Shown here in pieces: positions 1 through 6,356 of a stretch of DNA of 36,486 bases (position 1 is the first letter of the stretch; every line of letters starts with the position of its first letter). The translations under genes were made by a program, and so were the position numbers. The notes under the pieces were generated by a model that saw nothing but the letters and a program-made list of their open reading frames with translations, was not told where the DNA came from and did not search any database. Source of the stretch: JAICSD01 sp035637115 (GTDB taxonomy: Bacteria > Acidobacteriota > Vicinamibacteria > Vicinamibacterales > 2-12-FULL-66-21); assembly GCA_035637115.1 (NCBI GenBank), contig DASPXV010000119.1:1-36486 (forward strand), written 5' to 3'.

Positions 1-156
1 CAGCCGCTTCTGCGCGATCCGCGCTTCGCGCTCGAACCGCACGCGTCCCGCCTCGAGGCGATAACGCCACCGCTTGCGCGCAGCTCGCAGATCCGCATCG
101 ATCTCCTGTTCGAGCTGCGCGATGGAGAGACGGAGGTCGTCGAGTCGCGACGGCAT
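1..156 (-). CDS. Hypothetical protein, N-terminal 52 codons only (runs off window edge)
   Basis: Reading leftward from an ATG at 156 the frame stays open to the window edge. An AGGAG ribosome binding site lies about 8 bases upstream of the ATG. The visible peptide (MPSRLDDLRLSIAQLEQEI and on) is charged, rich in Arg, Glu, Gln and Leu with heptad-like spacing, and so probably an alpha-helical coiled coil. It has no signal peptide or membrane segment. I do not recognise the family and the rest lies outside the window. The strong start signal and GC-rich third positions support a real gene. Confidence 0.6.
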   Translation of the reverse strand, partial: MPSRLDDLRLSIAQLEQEIDADLRAARKRWRYRLEAGRVRFEREARIAQKRL

Positions 157-615
157 GAATGCTCCTAGGTGTGGCGGGTGTGGGATCAGTATGACAGGTG
201 GCCGACGAGGCCGGCGAGAATCCTGCACCGCGAGATCATTTCTGCGGTACCCGGTGCGCGCAGCGAGGCGTCCTATTTGCAGGAGATGAGCAGGGAGTCC
301 CCATGATCAACCAACGACTCGCAGTTGCCCTTCTCGCCGGGGCCGCCGCCACTTCCGTGTTCGCCCAACCCGCCGATCGGCAGCTTCGCGACGAGCGCGT
401 AGAGGAAGATGCGCTGGCGGAGCACGGCACGCAATGCGAGCTGCGTTGAACGCGGGCGTTCGTAGGCGCGCCGTCATCGTGCCGTCGAGCCGGCCGGCTA
501 GCTCCCTTGCGTCACCGTCAGCCGATATCGCGTAGGTACAGGTCACGGGGGTTGGCGTGATCGGACTCTTGCCGCTGCCGCGCGGGAACAATGGGATTGC
601 ATGGACTGCCTCGAT
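157..615. other. Spacer without a confident gene
   Basis: Between the edge gene and the DUF302 gene lie about 460 bases. The only structure I can support is a short open frame at 303-449 beginning like a signal peptide (listed separately) and an opposite-strand stretch around 360-430 with coding-like codon choice but no start. Both look like debris of older genes. I see no terminator hairpin, sigma-54 element or palindrome of the kind found later in the window. Confidence 0.4.
303..449 (+). CDS. Possible short exported peptide or 5' remnant of a secreted-protein gene (48 aa)
   Basis: The ATG at 303 follows a GGGAG ribosome binding site at ordinary spacing. The first 21-22 residues (MINQRLAVALLAGAAATSVF, then AQ) form a textbook Sec signal peptide with an A-x-A-like cleavage region. 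After that the frame turns into a charged, low-complexity tail (DRQLRDERVEEDALAEHG) and stops. Over the tail the opposite strand has more coding-like third positions, as though a signal-peptide start had been joined to an inverted piece of another gene. It may be a true small exported protein, but a truncated remnant is more likely. Confidence 0.3.
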   Translation: MINQRLAVALLAGAAATSVFAQPADRQLRDERVEEDALAEHGTQCELR

Positions 616-1047
616 TCATGGGTGCCGGGCGGTAGCCGCGACGGAGGCTTCCAGCGCGCGCAGCGCGGCGCGCACGCGTGCGTCCGCGTCGATCGCGACC
701 TCGGCCAGCTCCGGGCTGTCGCCGACGAGACCGAGGGCCGCTCTCGGCGCCATCGCCGCGACCACGCTCGTCACGGGACCGGTTTCGTACACGATCACGT
801 TGCAGGGGAGCAGCAGGCCGATATCCAGCTCGGCTTCGAGCGCCTTGTGTGCGAGCGCCGGGTTGCACGCACCGAGAATGATGTACTTGCGGAACGTGCG
901 ATCGAGTTTCTCCTTCATCGTGTGCTGCACATCGATGGTCGTGAGCACGCCGAACCCCTGTTCTTTCAGCGCCTCCGTGGTACGCTCGACGGCCGTCGCA
1001 TAGGGCACTGGTATCTCCAGCTTGAGGCCGTATGTGGTTTCTTTCAT
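616..1047 (-). CDS. DUF302 family protein (143 aa)
   Basis: The protein has the usual DUF302 layout: an N-terminal strand (KETTYGLKLEIPVPYATAVE), a helix, the 'EQGFGVLTTIDVQHTMKEKL' segment, and 'YIILGACNPALAHKAL' followed by 'LLLPCNVIVYE'. It is a single small cytoplasmic domain with no signal peptide. The ATG at 1047 is preferred over one 12 codons upstream because GGAGG sits 6 bases before it. DUF302 proteins have no settled function; they often accompany sulfur, metal or stress genes, which fits the YbaK gene and universal stress remnant just upstream on this strand. The family call is secure; any function would be a guess. Confidence 0.9.
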   Translation of the reverse strand: MKETTYGLKLEIPVPYATAVERTTEALKEQGFGVLTTIDVQHTMKEKLDRTFRKYIILGACNPALAHKALEAELDIGLLLPCNVIVYETGPVTSVVAAMAPRAALGLVGDSPELAEVAIDADARVRAALRALEASVAATARHP

Positions 1048-1094
1048 GTGACCTCCGATAGGACGTTCATCGACCGTGATCAATTGCGGCTGCC

Positions 1095-1568
1095 CTATCG
1101 CAGCGGGCGCTCCGCGAAACGGCCGATGGTCGGTTTCGCGAGCGCCTCGAAATCGACATATCGCATGCAGATCGCGTCTTCGTGCGTCCCGCCGTTGAAG
1201 ACGATCTGTTCTTCGCGGGCAAGCGACTCGTCGACGAACACGCGCTGTCTGTAAAGCGGGCCGAATGGCGGCATCGCGCCGCGCTCGCAGTCGGGATACA
1301 GCCAGTCCAGCTCCGTCTCGAACGCGAGGCGCACTTCACCGGCGCGTGCGAGCACGGCGAGCCTGGCGAGGTCCACCTCGCGATCGGCCGGGACGACCGC
1401 CTGGATGGGCTCGCCGTCCGCGAAGCAGACGACCGCCTTCGCCCAGTCGCGCCCGGGGACGTGGCTCACCGCCGCTTCCTCCTGTGCGGAGAACGCGGGC
1501 ACGTGTTGGAACACCGAATACGCGACGTTGCCGCGTCGCAGGAATTCCTGGACCGTTGCCGTGACCAT
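1095..1568 (-). CDS. YbaK/EbsC-type aminoacyl-tRNA deacylase domain protein (157 aa)
   Basis: This is a single-domain member of the YbaK/prolyl-tRNA synthetase-associated family, which hydrolyses mischarged aminoacyl-tRNAs in trans. Visible family features are an early 'YSVFQHVPAFSAQEEA' segment, 'WAKAVVCFADGEPIQAVVPADREVDL' in the core, and a glycine-rich end 'PPFGPLYRQRVFVDESL' with 'IVFNGGTHEDAICMRY'. The ATG at 1568 follows GAGGAGGT, a strong ribosome binding site 4-5 bases away. It lies 47 bases upstream of the DUF302 gene and 26 bases downstream of the universal stress remnant, so the three probably formed one minus-strand transcript. The domain call is good; its tRNA substrate is unknown. 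Confidence 0.8.
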   Translation of the reverse strand: MVTATVQEFLRRGNVAYSVFQHVPAFSAQEEAAVSHVPGRDWAKAVVCFADGEPIQAVVPADREVDLARLAVLARAGEVRLAFETELDWLYPDCERGAMPPFGPLYRQRVFVDESLAREEQIVFNGGTHEDAICMRYVDFEALAKPTIGRFAERPLR

Positions 1569-1594
1569 GACGACCTCCTCGTGACCTCCGCGCG

Positions 1595-1708
1595 TCAGGC
1601 GCGGATAGGCAGAACCGGGCACGCCGCCTGACGCACGACGTGCTGCGTTGTCGATCGTGAGAAACGTGAAAAATCCAGGGGACAGAGGACGCGCCGGATT
1701 GGAATCAT
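1595..1708 (-). pseudogene. Universal stress protein (UspA) remnant, N- and C-termini fused by an internal deletion (37 aa)
   Basis: The frame starts with ATG at 1708 behind GGGAG and reads MIPIRRVLCPLDFSRFSR, the first strand and loop of a UspA domain. It then runs directly into STTQHVVRQAACPVLPIRA, the last helix and strand of the same fold, and stops. A normal UspA domain is about 140-150 residues, so roughly 110 codons are missing from the middle, exactly in frame. The nucleotide-binding segments are lost, so no fold or function is expected. It sits at the head of the YbaK-DUF302 unit. The terminal motifs are diagnostic; that a deletion produced this is inference. Confidence 0.75.
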
Positions 1709-1845
1709 GATGTGAACTCCCGCGTGACGGCTTCCCGGCGGAATTCCGTAGCTGGTACATGAAGGAGCAACGCACATGCCGCGCCGTTCGCACGGCGGCC
1801 GATTTGCACGAGATGGCGGCAGGCTTCCGGTCCCGTGACGATTCG
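1705..1845 (-). other. Possible coding debris upstream of the UspA remnant
   Basis: Reading leftward, the frame ending at a TGA at 1705-1707 (which overlaps the ATG of the UspA remnant) gives TGPEACRHLVQIGRRANGAA followed by CALLLHVP. This resembles the helix and second strand of a universal-stress or similar Rossmann-like domain and has fairly coding-like third positions. It has no convincing start and runs into antisense of the next gene. It may be a second piece of a decayed stress gene. Low confidence. Confidence 0.2.
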
Positions 1846-1880
1846 CCCGGAGCGTCGCGCCCCGCGACGGTCCGGCGGCA

Positions 1881-1909
1881 CCGGAAGTCGACCGCCTGCG
1901 GACTTCCGG
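1881..1909. repeat. Perfect 9-bp inverted repeat just upstream of a ribosome binding site
   Basis: CCGGAAGTC (1881-1889) and GACTTCCGG (1901-1909) are perfect reverse complements separated by 11 bases, 12 bases before the GGAGG of the gene at 1936. It could be a leader hairpin or an operator. It shares the GGAA/TTCC character of the 16-bp palindromes elsewhere but not their spacing, and no sigma-54 element follows. Confidence 0.4.
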
Positions 1910-1935
1910 CGGTCAGCCAAGGAGGTTGTTGTCCG

Positions 1936-2655
1936 ATGAGAACCGCTGCCAAGTATGTCGCCGGCGGCGCCGCGCTCGCTGCCCTCGGATATGCCGCGTA
2001 CGCCAGCGCCACGTGGGCGCGCTACGGTCATCCAGCGCGTGCGCGCACCCCCGAGGAGCAGGACCCGCTCCTCGATCGCTTCATGCCGCTCTATGACATC
2101 GTCGAGCGGCATCACATCCATGTCGCCGCGCCCGCGGACATTACGCTGTCCGCCGCGCGGGAGCTCAACGTGTTCGATTCGTGCGTCGCTCGTGCGATGT
2201 TCAAGGGGCGCGAGATCGTGCTCGGTGCGAGACCATCCGACAACGAATTGCCGCCCGGACTCCTGCCCGCGGCGCTCTCACTGGGGTGGGGCATCCTTGC
2301 GGATCAGGCCGGCCGTGAAATCGTGCTTGGGGCGGTGACGAAGCCGTGGGAGCCGAACCCGGTGTTCCGCGACCTGCTGCCGCACGAGTTCGCGACGTTC
2401 GCCGAGCCCGGCTACGTGAAGATTGCGTGGACGCTTCGGGCGGATCCCGTCGCGGCGGGCGAGTCGATCTTCCGCACCGAGACGCGCGCCATCGCGACCG
2501 ATGCCGCCGCGCGGGCGAAGTTCCGCCGCTACTGGGCGCTGGTCTCTACGGGCGTTACGCTGATACGACGGGCCATGCTCGGCCCGGTCAAGGCGGATGC
2601 CGAACGGCGTGTCGCATCGCTGACGGTCACGCCGGAGATGGTGACGATCTCCTGA
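1936..2655 (+). CDS. Uncharacterised membrane-anchored protein (239 aa)
   Basis: The ATG at 1936 is chosen because GGAGG lies at 1921-1925 and the protein then begins with a clean membrane anchor (residues about 7-28, KYVAGGAALAALGYAAYASA). The remainder is soluble and mixed alpha/beta, with 'LLDRFMPLYDIVERHHIHV', 'LGWGILADQAGREIVLGAV' and 'FAEPGYVKIAWTLRADPV' followed by 'RTETRAIATD'. The pattern of long strands with a late helix recalls SRPBCC/START-like folds, but I cannot assign a family firmly. Its stop overlaps the apparent start of the metal ATPase, so the two are translationally coupled and may work together. Confidence 0.75.
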   Translation: MRTAAKYVAGGAALAALGYAAYASATWARYGHPARARTPEEQDPLLDRFMPLYDIVERHHIHVAAPADITLSAARELNVFDSCVARAMFKGREIVLGARPSDNELPPGLLPAALSLGWGILADQAGREIVLGAVTKPWEPNPVFRDLLPHEFATFAEPGYVKIAWTLRADPVAAGESIFRTETRAIATDAAARAKFRRYWALVSTGVTLIRRAMLGPVKADAERRVASLTVTPEMVTIS

Positions 2656-4478
2656 GCGTCTCCATCGCGGTCCTCGCCCTGGCCGGCATTGCGGCCCACC
2701 TGGCCATGCGGTATGGCGGGTGGGCCGCATCTGCACACGTCCCCCTTCTCGTCGTGCTTGTCGCCGGCGGCATACCACTGGTCGTGCGGCTCGCGATTCG
2801 CGCCGTCCGCGGCAGCTTTGGATCCGATTTCCTCGCTGCGGTCTCGATCATCGCGGCGTCGGTGCTGCGTGAGTACCTCGCGGGCGCCATCATCGTCCTC
2901 ATGCTGTCTGGCGGCGAAGCGCTGGAGCGCTATGCCGTCGCGCAAGCCACAGCGGTACTGCGCGCACTTGCCGCGCGCCTGCCGACGCGCGCGCACCGGC
3001 GTAGCGGCGAGCGTCTCGACGAGATCGCGGTAGAGGACGTCCGAATAGGCGACGAGGTTGCCGTTCTGCCGCACGAGATCTGCCCGGTGGACGGCCTCGT
3101 GATCGAAGGGCACGGACAGATGGACGAGTCATACCTGACGGGCGAACCCTTCCTGATCTCGAAGGGGCCCGGCGCGGCAGTGCTTTCTGGCGCCGTCAAC
3201 GGAGAGCTTGCGATCGTGATTCGCGCCACGCGCGTCGCGGCCGATTCGCGCTACGCGCAGATCATGCGTGTGATGCATGAAGCGGAGCAGCGCCGTCCCG
3301 CGCTACGGCGGCTCGGCGATCAGCTCGGCGCGTATTACACGCCGCTCGCGCTGGGCATTGCGGGAGCCGCGTGGTGGGGCAGCGGTGATCCGATCCGATT
3401 CCTGAGCGTGGTGGTCGTCGCGACACCATGTCCGCTGCTGATCGCGATCCCGGTCGCAATCATCGGCGCCATCTCGACCGCTGCGCGGCGCGGCATCGTC
3501 ATCAGGGATCCGGCGGCGCTCGAGCAGCTCACGCTCTGCCGCACGATGATTCTCGACAAGACCGGGACGCTGACCTACGGGCGTCCGGAGCTCACATGTG
3601 AGATCTACGGCTGCGGTTTTTCGCGCGCCGCCGTTTTACCCCTGGTTGCCGCGCTCGAGCGATACAGCCGGCACCCGCTGGCCGCGCCGATCGTCGCCGC
3701 AGCCACGCGCGCGGGACACGCGCTGCCGCCAGTCGACTGGGTCCGCGAGGAGCCTGGCTCCGGCCTCCGCGGACACGTTGCAGGCGTCACGATCTTCGCG
3801 ACGGGCCGCGCGCGAGCGCTGGCCCTGGTTCAGCTGCCGCCGCCACAGGACACAGGGCTCGAATGCATCGTCCTCATTAACGATCGGTTCGCGGCAAGCT
3901 TCACCTTTCACGACCACGCGCGATCGGAGAGCCGCGGGTTCATCGGCCACTTGAGTCCGCGGCACGGGTTCACGCGCGTGCTGATCGTTTCGGGGGACCG
4001 CGAGGCCGAGGTGCGCCGGCTGGCGGACGCCGTCGCCGTGTCCGACATTCGCGCGGGGACATCGCCGGAACAAAAGGTCGCGATCGTCCGCGAGGAGACC
4101 GCGCGCGCCCGGACCGTCTTCATCGGCGATGGCATCAATGACGCGCCCGCGTTGATGGCGGCATCCGTCGGGATCGCGTTCGGACAGCACAGCGACGTGA
4201 CATCGGAAGCCGCGCGCGTCGTGATCGTGGACTCGTCGCTGTCGAAGGTCGACGAGCTGATGCACGTCAGCTATCGGCTCCGGCGCGTCGCGCTGCAGAG
4301 CGCGATCGGGGGCATGATTCTGAGCATGGTGGGGATGGGCGCCGCGGCGGCGGGCATGCTCGGTCCCGTCGCCGGTGCCATGACGCAGGAAGCGATCGAC
4401 GTCGTGGCCGTGCTCAACGCGCTGCGAACCGCGCGCGCGCCCCGCTCACTGACGGACTTTGACGCGATCGAGCCGTAG
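2652..4478 (+). CDS. P1B-type heavy-metal-transporting ATPase with a TPCP membrane motif (about 608 aa)
   Basis: The P-type landmarks are present in order: TGE near residue 163, a membrane TPCP motif (residues 258-261) where copper and zinc pumps have CPC, the phosphorylation site DKTGTLT (Asp near 302), the P1B HP motif in SRHPLA, and GDGINDAP near 492-499. There is no N-terminal metal-binding domain; the protein starts almost directly with a membrane helix. TPC(P)-type pumps are a less-studied P1B subgroup (some linked to iron or nickel), so the substrate is open. The start is uncertain: no ATG precedes the first helix, and a CTG at 2652 overlapping the previous stop is used here; the first ATG is at 2706. 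The 3' end overlaps the convergent gene by 33 bases. Confidence 0.85.
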   Translation: MSVSIAVLALAGIAAHLAMRYGGWAASAHVPLLVVLVAGGIPLVVRLAIRAVRGSFGSDFLAAVSIIAASVLREYLAGAIIVLMLSGGEALERYAVAQATAVLRALAARLPTRAHRRSGERLDEIAVEDVRIGDEVAVLPHEICPVDGLVIEGHGQMDESYLTGEPFLISKGPGAAVLSGAVNGELAIVIRATRVAADSRYAQIMRVMHEAEQRRPALRRLGDQLGAYYTPLALGIAGAAWWGSGDPIRFLSVVVVATPCPLLIAIPVAIIGAISTAARRGIVIRDPAALEQLTLCRTMILDKTGTLTYGRPELTCEIYGCGFSRAAVLPLVAALERYSRHPLAAPIVAAATRAGHALPPVDWVREEPGSGLRGHVAGVTIFATGRARALALVQLPPPQDTGLECIVLINDRFAASFTFHDHARSESRGFIGHLSPRHGFTRVLIVSGDREAEVRRLADAVAVSDIRAGTSPEQKVAIVREETARARTVFIGDGINDAPALMAASVGIAFGQHSDVTSEAARVVIVDSSLSKVDELMHVSYRLRRVALQSAIGGMILSMVGMGAAAAGMLGPVAGAMTQEAIDVVAVLNALRTARAPRSLTDFDAIEP

Positions 4479-4955
4479 GCCGAACGCGGCGAGCCACATC
4501 GACTCCTTGCCGCCGAATTTGCCGCCCGAGGTGTGGACCGCCCCCTCGAAGTGATCCTCGAACCAATTGAGCGGCACCGAGACGCTCGCGCGCTGCACTC
4601 CCTCCGCCTTGATGACGGCCCCCTCGAGATCCCCGCGGATGATCCAATCGGTCTTGACATGCAGCGCGCGACCGATCGCCGTACGGTTCGGCCCCAGATG
4701 GCCGTTGCGCAGAACCGCGTCGCCGATCGTTCCGCTGACCCGGCCATCCGGCTCGATCGTCAATCGGACCGGCAGCTCGCGCTGGGTCGTCCAGTTGACG
4801 GCGATGCGCGCATCCCCCGCCCACGCGCCGGGCATGCCGGAAGCAGTGAGGCCGGCCGCCTGCGGGTCCGCCTGCAGCCACCGATCGCCTCCCACGCTCA
4901 CGACGATCGCCGCGAAGGCCAGCGCGATCACGCCGGCCAGAACCGTTCTCACCAT
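4446..4955 (-). CDS. Uncharacterised exported or membrane-anchored protein (169 aa)
   Basis: The ATG at 4955 is preceded by AGGAG at normal spacing. Residues 1-23 (MVRTVLAGVIALAFAAIVVS) form a signal peptide or single membrane anchor. The rest is beta-rich ('ARIAVNWTTQRELPVRLTIE', 'GRVSGTIGDAVLRNGHLG', 'WIIRGDLEGAVIKAEGVQRA', 'SVPLNWFEDHFEGAVHTSGG') and resembles small extracytoplasmic beta-sandwich proteins of unknown function. A 16-bp palindrome like those upstream of the sigma-54 promoters lies at 5022-5037, about 70 bases upstream, but I find no -24/-12 element between it and this gene. No function is assigned. Confidence 0.75.
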   Translation of the reverse strand: MVRTVLAGVIALAFAAIVVSVGGDRWLQADPQAAGLTASGMPGAWAGDARIAVNWTTQRELPVRLTIEPDGRVSGTIGDAVLRNGHLGPNRTAIGRALHVKTDWIIRGDLEGAVIKAEGVQRASVSVPLNWFEDHFEGAVHTSGGKFGGKESMWLAAFGLRLDRVKVRQ

Positions 4956-5021
4956 GATCCGCTCCTTGTGGTAGACGCGTTGCCTGATGGGTGAGACGAC
5001 GTGCGCGTCCGCCGCGTTCCG

Positions 5022-5037
5022 TGCCGGATTTCCGTCA
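5022..5037. promoter_or_regulatory. Recurrent 16-bp palindrome, copy A
   Basis: TGCCGGATTTCCGTCA; its reverse complement TGACGGAAATCCGGCA matches the copies at 5769, 10343 and 23031 closely. It lies upstream of the gene starting at 4955. Unlike the other copies it has no convincing GG-N10-GC element at the expected distance, so it may be an orphan copy. Confidence 0.45.
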
Positions 5038-5061
5038 CGCGCGCGACGAACGATTCCGCGG

Positions 5062-5652
5062 CTACGACGCTTTCGTCCTGAGCTCCGCGATCATCGTCCG
5101 GACCTTGCCGGCCTCGGGATAATCAGGTACCGACGCCAGCAGCCGCTCCCACGTTTCAATCGCGCCCTTCGCGTCGTTGCGCGCGTCGCGCTTCACGATT
5201 CCGAGGTTGAAGAGCGTCTGCCCGTGCTTCGGATCGATCTTGAGTGATCTGTCGAACTGCGCCAGCGCGTCATCCGCGCGTCCGGCATAGTAGAGCGCGG
5301 TCGCGAGGTCAGTGCTCACGCTCACGTTCTTCGGATCGGCCGTGAACGCCTGCTGGTAATACGGGATCGCCTCCGCGTAGCGCCCCGCGTCATACAAACG
5401 GTTGCCGAGCTCCACGTTGGCGCGGACGTTCTTCGGATCCGTCGCAAGGATGTTGCGCCATCCCTGCAGCTCCTGCTCGTTGACGACGGCGACGGGCGCG
5501 GTGGCGCCAAGCGGTGCTGCCGCCATCGGGAGCGATCCCGCCTCCTTCTGGGAGACTCCCAGCATGTAGCCGACGATGATCCCGAAGAGCACTCCGGCAA
5601 TCCCTGTAACGGCTGTGAGAGGTGAGACCGAGTCCCGGTGACGGCCTGTCAT
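5062..5652 (-). CDS. Membrane-anchored tetratricopeptide repeat protein (196 aa)
   Basis: The start at 5652 follows AGGAGC; a longer reading of the frame would cross the sigma-54 promoter described here. Residues about 11-31 form one membrane helix (LTAVTGIAGVLFGIIVGYML). After a linker there are three tetratricopeptide repeats between about residues 58 and 185, including GNRLYDAGRYAEAIPYYQQA, YYAGRADDALAQFDRSLKID and a degenerate third ending in GAIETWERLL. The arrangement resembles the NrfG/CcmH C-terminal TPR module of cytochrome c maturation. With a multihaem cytochrome next door, an assembly role is plausible but unproven. It has its own upstream palindromes and -24/-12 promoter. Confidence 0.85.
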   Translation of the reverse strand: MTGRHRDSVSPLTAVTGIAGVLFGIIVGYMLGVSQKEAGSLPMAAAPLGATAPVAVVNEQELQGWRNILATDPKNVRANVELGNRLYDAGRYAEAIPYYQQAFTADPKNVSVSTDLATALYYAGRADDALAQFDRSLKIDPKHGQTLFNLGIVKRDARNDAKGAIETWERLLASVPDYPEAGKVRTMIAELRTKAS

Positions 5653-5690
5653 GTATCGCTCCTGATTCGTGTCCTCGATGCCTCCGTTGT

Positions 5691-5706
5691 TGCAGGGGAG
5701 ATGCCA
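5691..5706 (-). promoter_or_regulatory. Sigma-54 -24/-12 promoter for the TPR gene
   Basis: On the minus strand the sequence is TGGCATCTCCCCTGCA, with GG and GC separated by exactly 10 bases and a perfect TGGCA at -24. Predicted transcription start near 5680 leaves about 28 bases of leader including the AGGAGC ribosome binding site before the ATG at 5652. Two tandem palindromes lie 54 and 73 bases upstream of the -24 GG. Confidence 0.65.
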
Positions 5707-5749
5707 TGGACCAATCGCGGAGCACGCCGCCGAAATCACGCGCGCCGCC

Positions 5750-5765
5750 CGCCGGGTTCCCGTCA
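5750..5765. promoter_or_regulatory. Recurrent 16-bp palindrome, copy B2
   Basis: CGCCGGGTTCCCGTCA; its reverse complement TGACGGGAACCCGGCG differs from copy A at three positions. It is the promoter-proximal member of a pair whose centres are 19 bp apart, close to two helical turns, as expected for cooperative binding by an activator oligomer. Confidence 0.45.
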
Positions 5766-5768
5766 ATG

Positions 5769-5784
5769 TGCGGAAAATCCGGCA
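5769..5784. promoter_or_regulatory. Recurrent 16-bp palindrome, copy B1
   Basis: TGCGGAAAATCCGGCA, in the spacer between the tetrahaem cytochrome gene and the TPR gene, upstream of the -24/-12 promoter at 5691-5706. Together with copy B2 it is placed like an enhancer (upstream activating sequence). Confidence 0.55.
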
Positions 5785-5803
5785 GGGCGCGCGGAATCTT
5801 CAG

Positions 5804-6262
5804 CTACTGGAGCTTGTGCGACAGCCCGATCATCGCGCTATAGAAGAATCCTTTGAAGTGCGGACATTTGTCCGAGTGACATGCCTCACAGGTCGACTCG
5901 GACGGCATTTTCGTGAGTCCGGCCTTCACCTTCGGATCCGCGACGTGTGCGGCGGCGGCTCCGTGGCAGGCTTCGCACTGCACGCCACGATTGACGATCT
6001 TCTTGCCATCGAGAACGCGTGTCTTCGGCCCCGTGACGTGGCAGCCGATGCACTCCTTCTCCTGGTCCAACGAACTGAGGCGATCCAGGGCGTTCGCGTG
6101 CTTGGTTTTCGACCACGCATCGTAGATCTTGTCGTGGCAGGATCGGCACGAATCGGCCCACCCGTAATCCTCCGCGCGGGGCGGGGCGGTCTGCGCCAGC
6201 GTCACGGCCGCGAAGACGGCGAAACCGAGCACGAACGCCGAGACGAGTCTGGTGGCAGCCAT
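5804..6262 (-). CDS. Exported tetrahaem c-type cytochrome (152 aa)
   Basis: A Sec signal peptide (MAATRLVSAFVLGFAVFAAV, cleavage near LAQ-TA) is followed by four CXXCH haem-binding motifs: CRSCH, CIGCH, CEACH and CEACH. The spacing and 'CEACHGAAAAHVADP' resemble cytochrome c554-like periplasmic electron carriers. A GTG 5 codons upstream is possible, but neither start has a ribosome binding site. The ATG at 6262 is preferred because the predicted sigma-54 transcription start is about 6264, which would make the message nearly leaderless. It probably carries electrons between quinol oxidation and a terminal reductase or the outer-membrane conduit; the partner is unknown. Confidence 0.88.
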   Translation of the reverse strand: MAATRLVSAFVLGFAVFAAVTLAQTAPPRAEDYGWADSCRSCHDKIYDAWSKTKHANALDRLSSLDQEKECIGCHVTGPKTRVLDGKKIVNRGVQCEACHGAAAAHVADPKVKAGLTKMPSESTCEACHSDKCPHFKGFFYSAMIGLSHKLQ

Positions 6263-6275
6263 GCGGGCGCGACAC

Positions 6276-6290
6276 ACAAGCGGAGTGCCA
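6276..6290 (-). promoter_or_regulatory. Sigma-54-like promoter for the tetrahaem cytochrome
   Basis: The minus strand reads TGGCACTCCGCTTGT: a perfect TGGCAC at -24 and TTGT at -12 in place of TTGC. The second G of the -24 pair lies exactly 26 bases before the ATG, the same distance as for hemN. Palindrome copy E lies 60 bp upstream of the GG. Confidence 0.55.
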
Positions 6291-6340
6291 GCCGAATCAG
6301 CGGCGAAAATGCGCCGCCCGCGCGTGTGCGCGTCCGTGTC

Positions 6341-6356
6341 TTGCGGAATCCCGTCA
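6341..6356. promoter_or_regulatory. Recurrent 16-bp palindrome, copy E
   Basis: TTGCGGAATCCCGTCA, spanning the hemG stop. It differs from copy D2 (23017-23032) at only two or three central positions and is a weaker match to the GGAAATCC core. The centre is about 60 bp upstream of the -24 GG of the cytochrome promoter. Confidence 0.45.
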
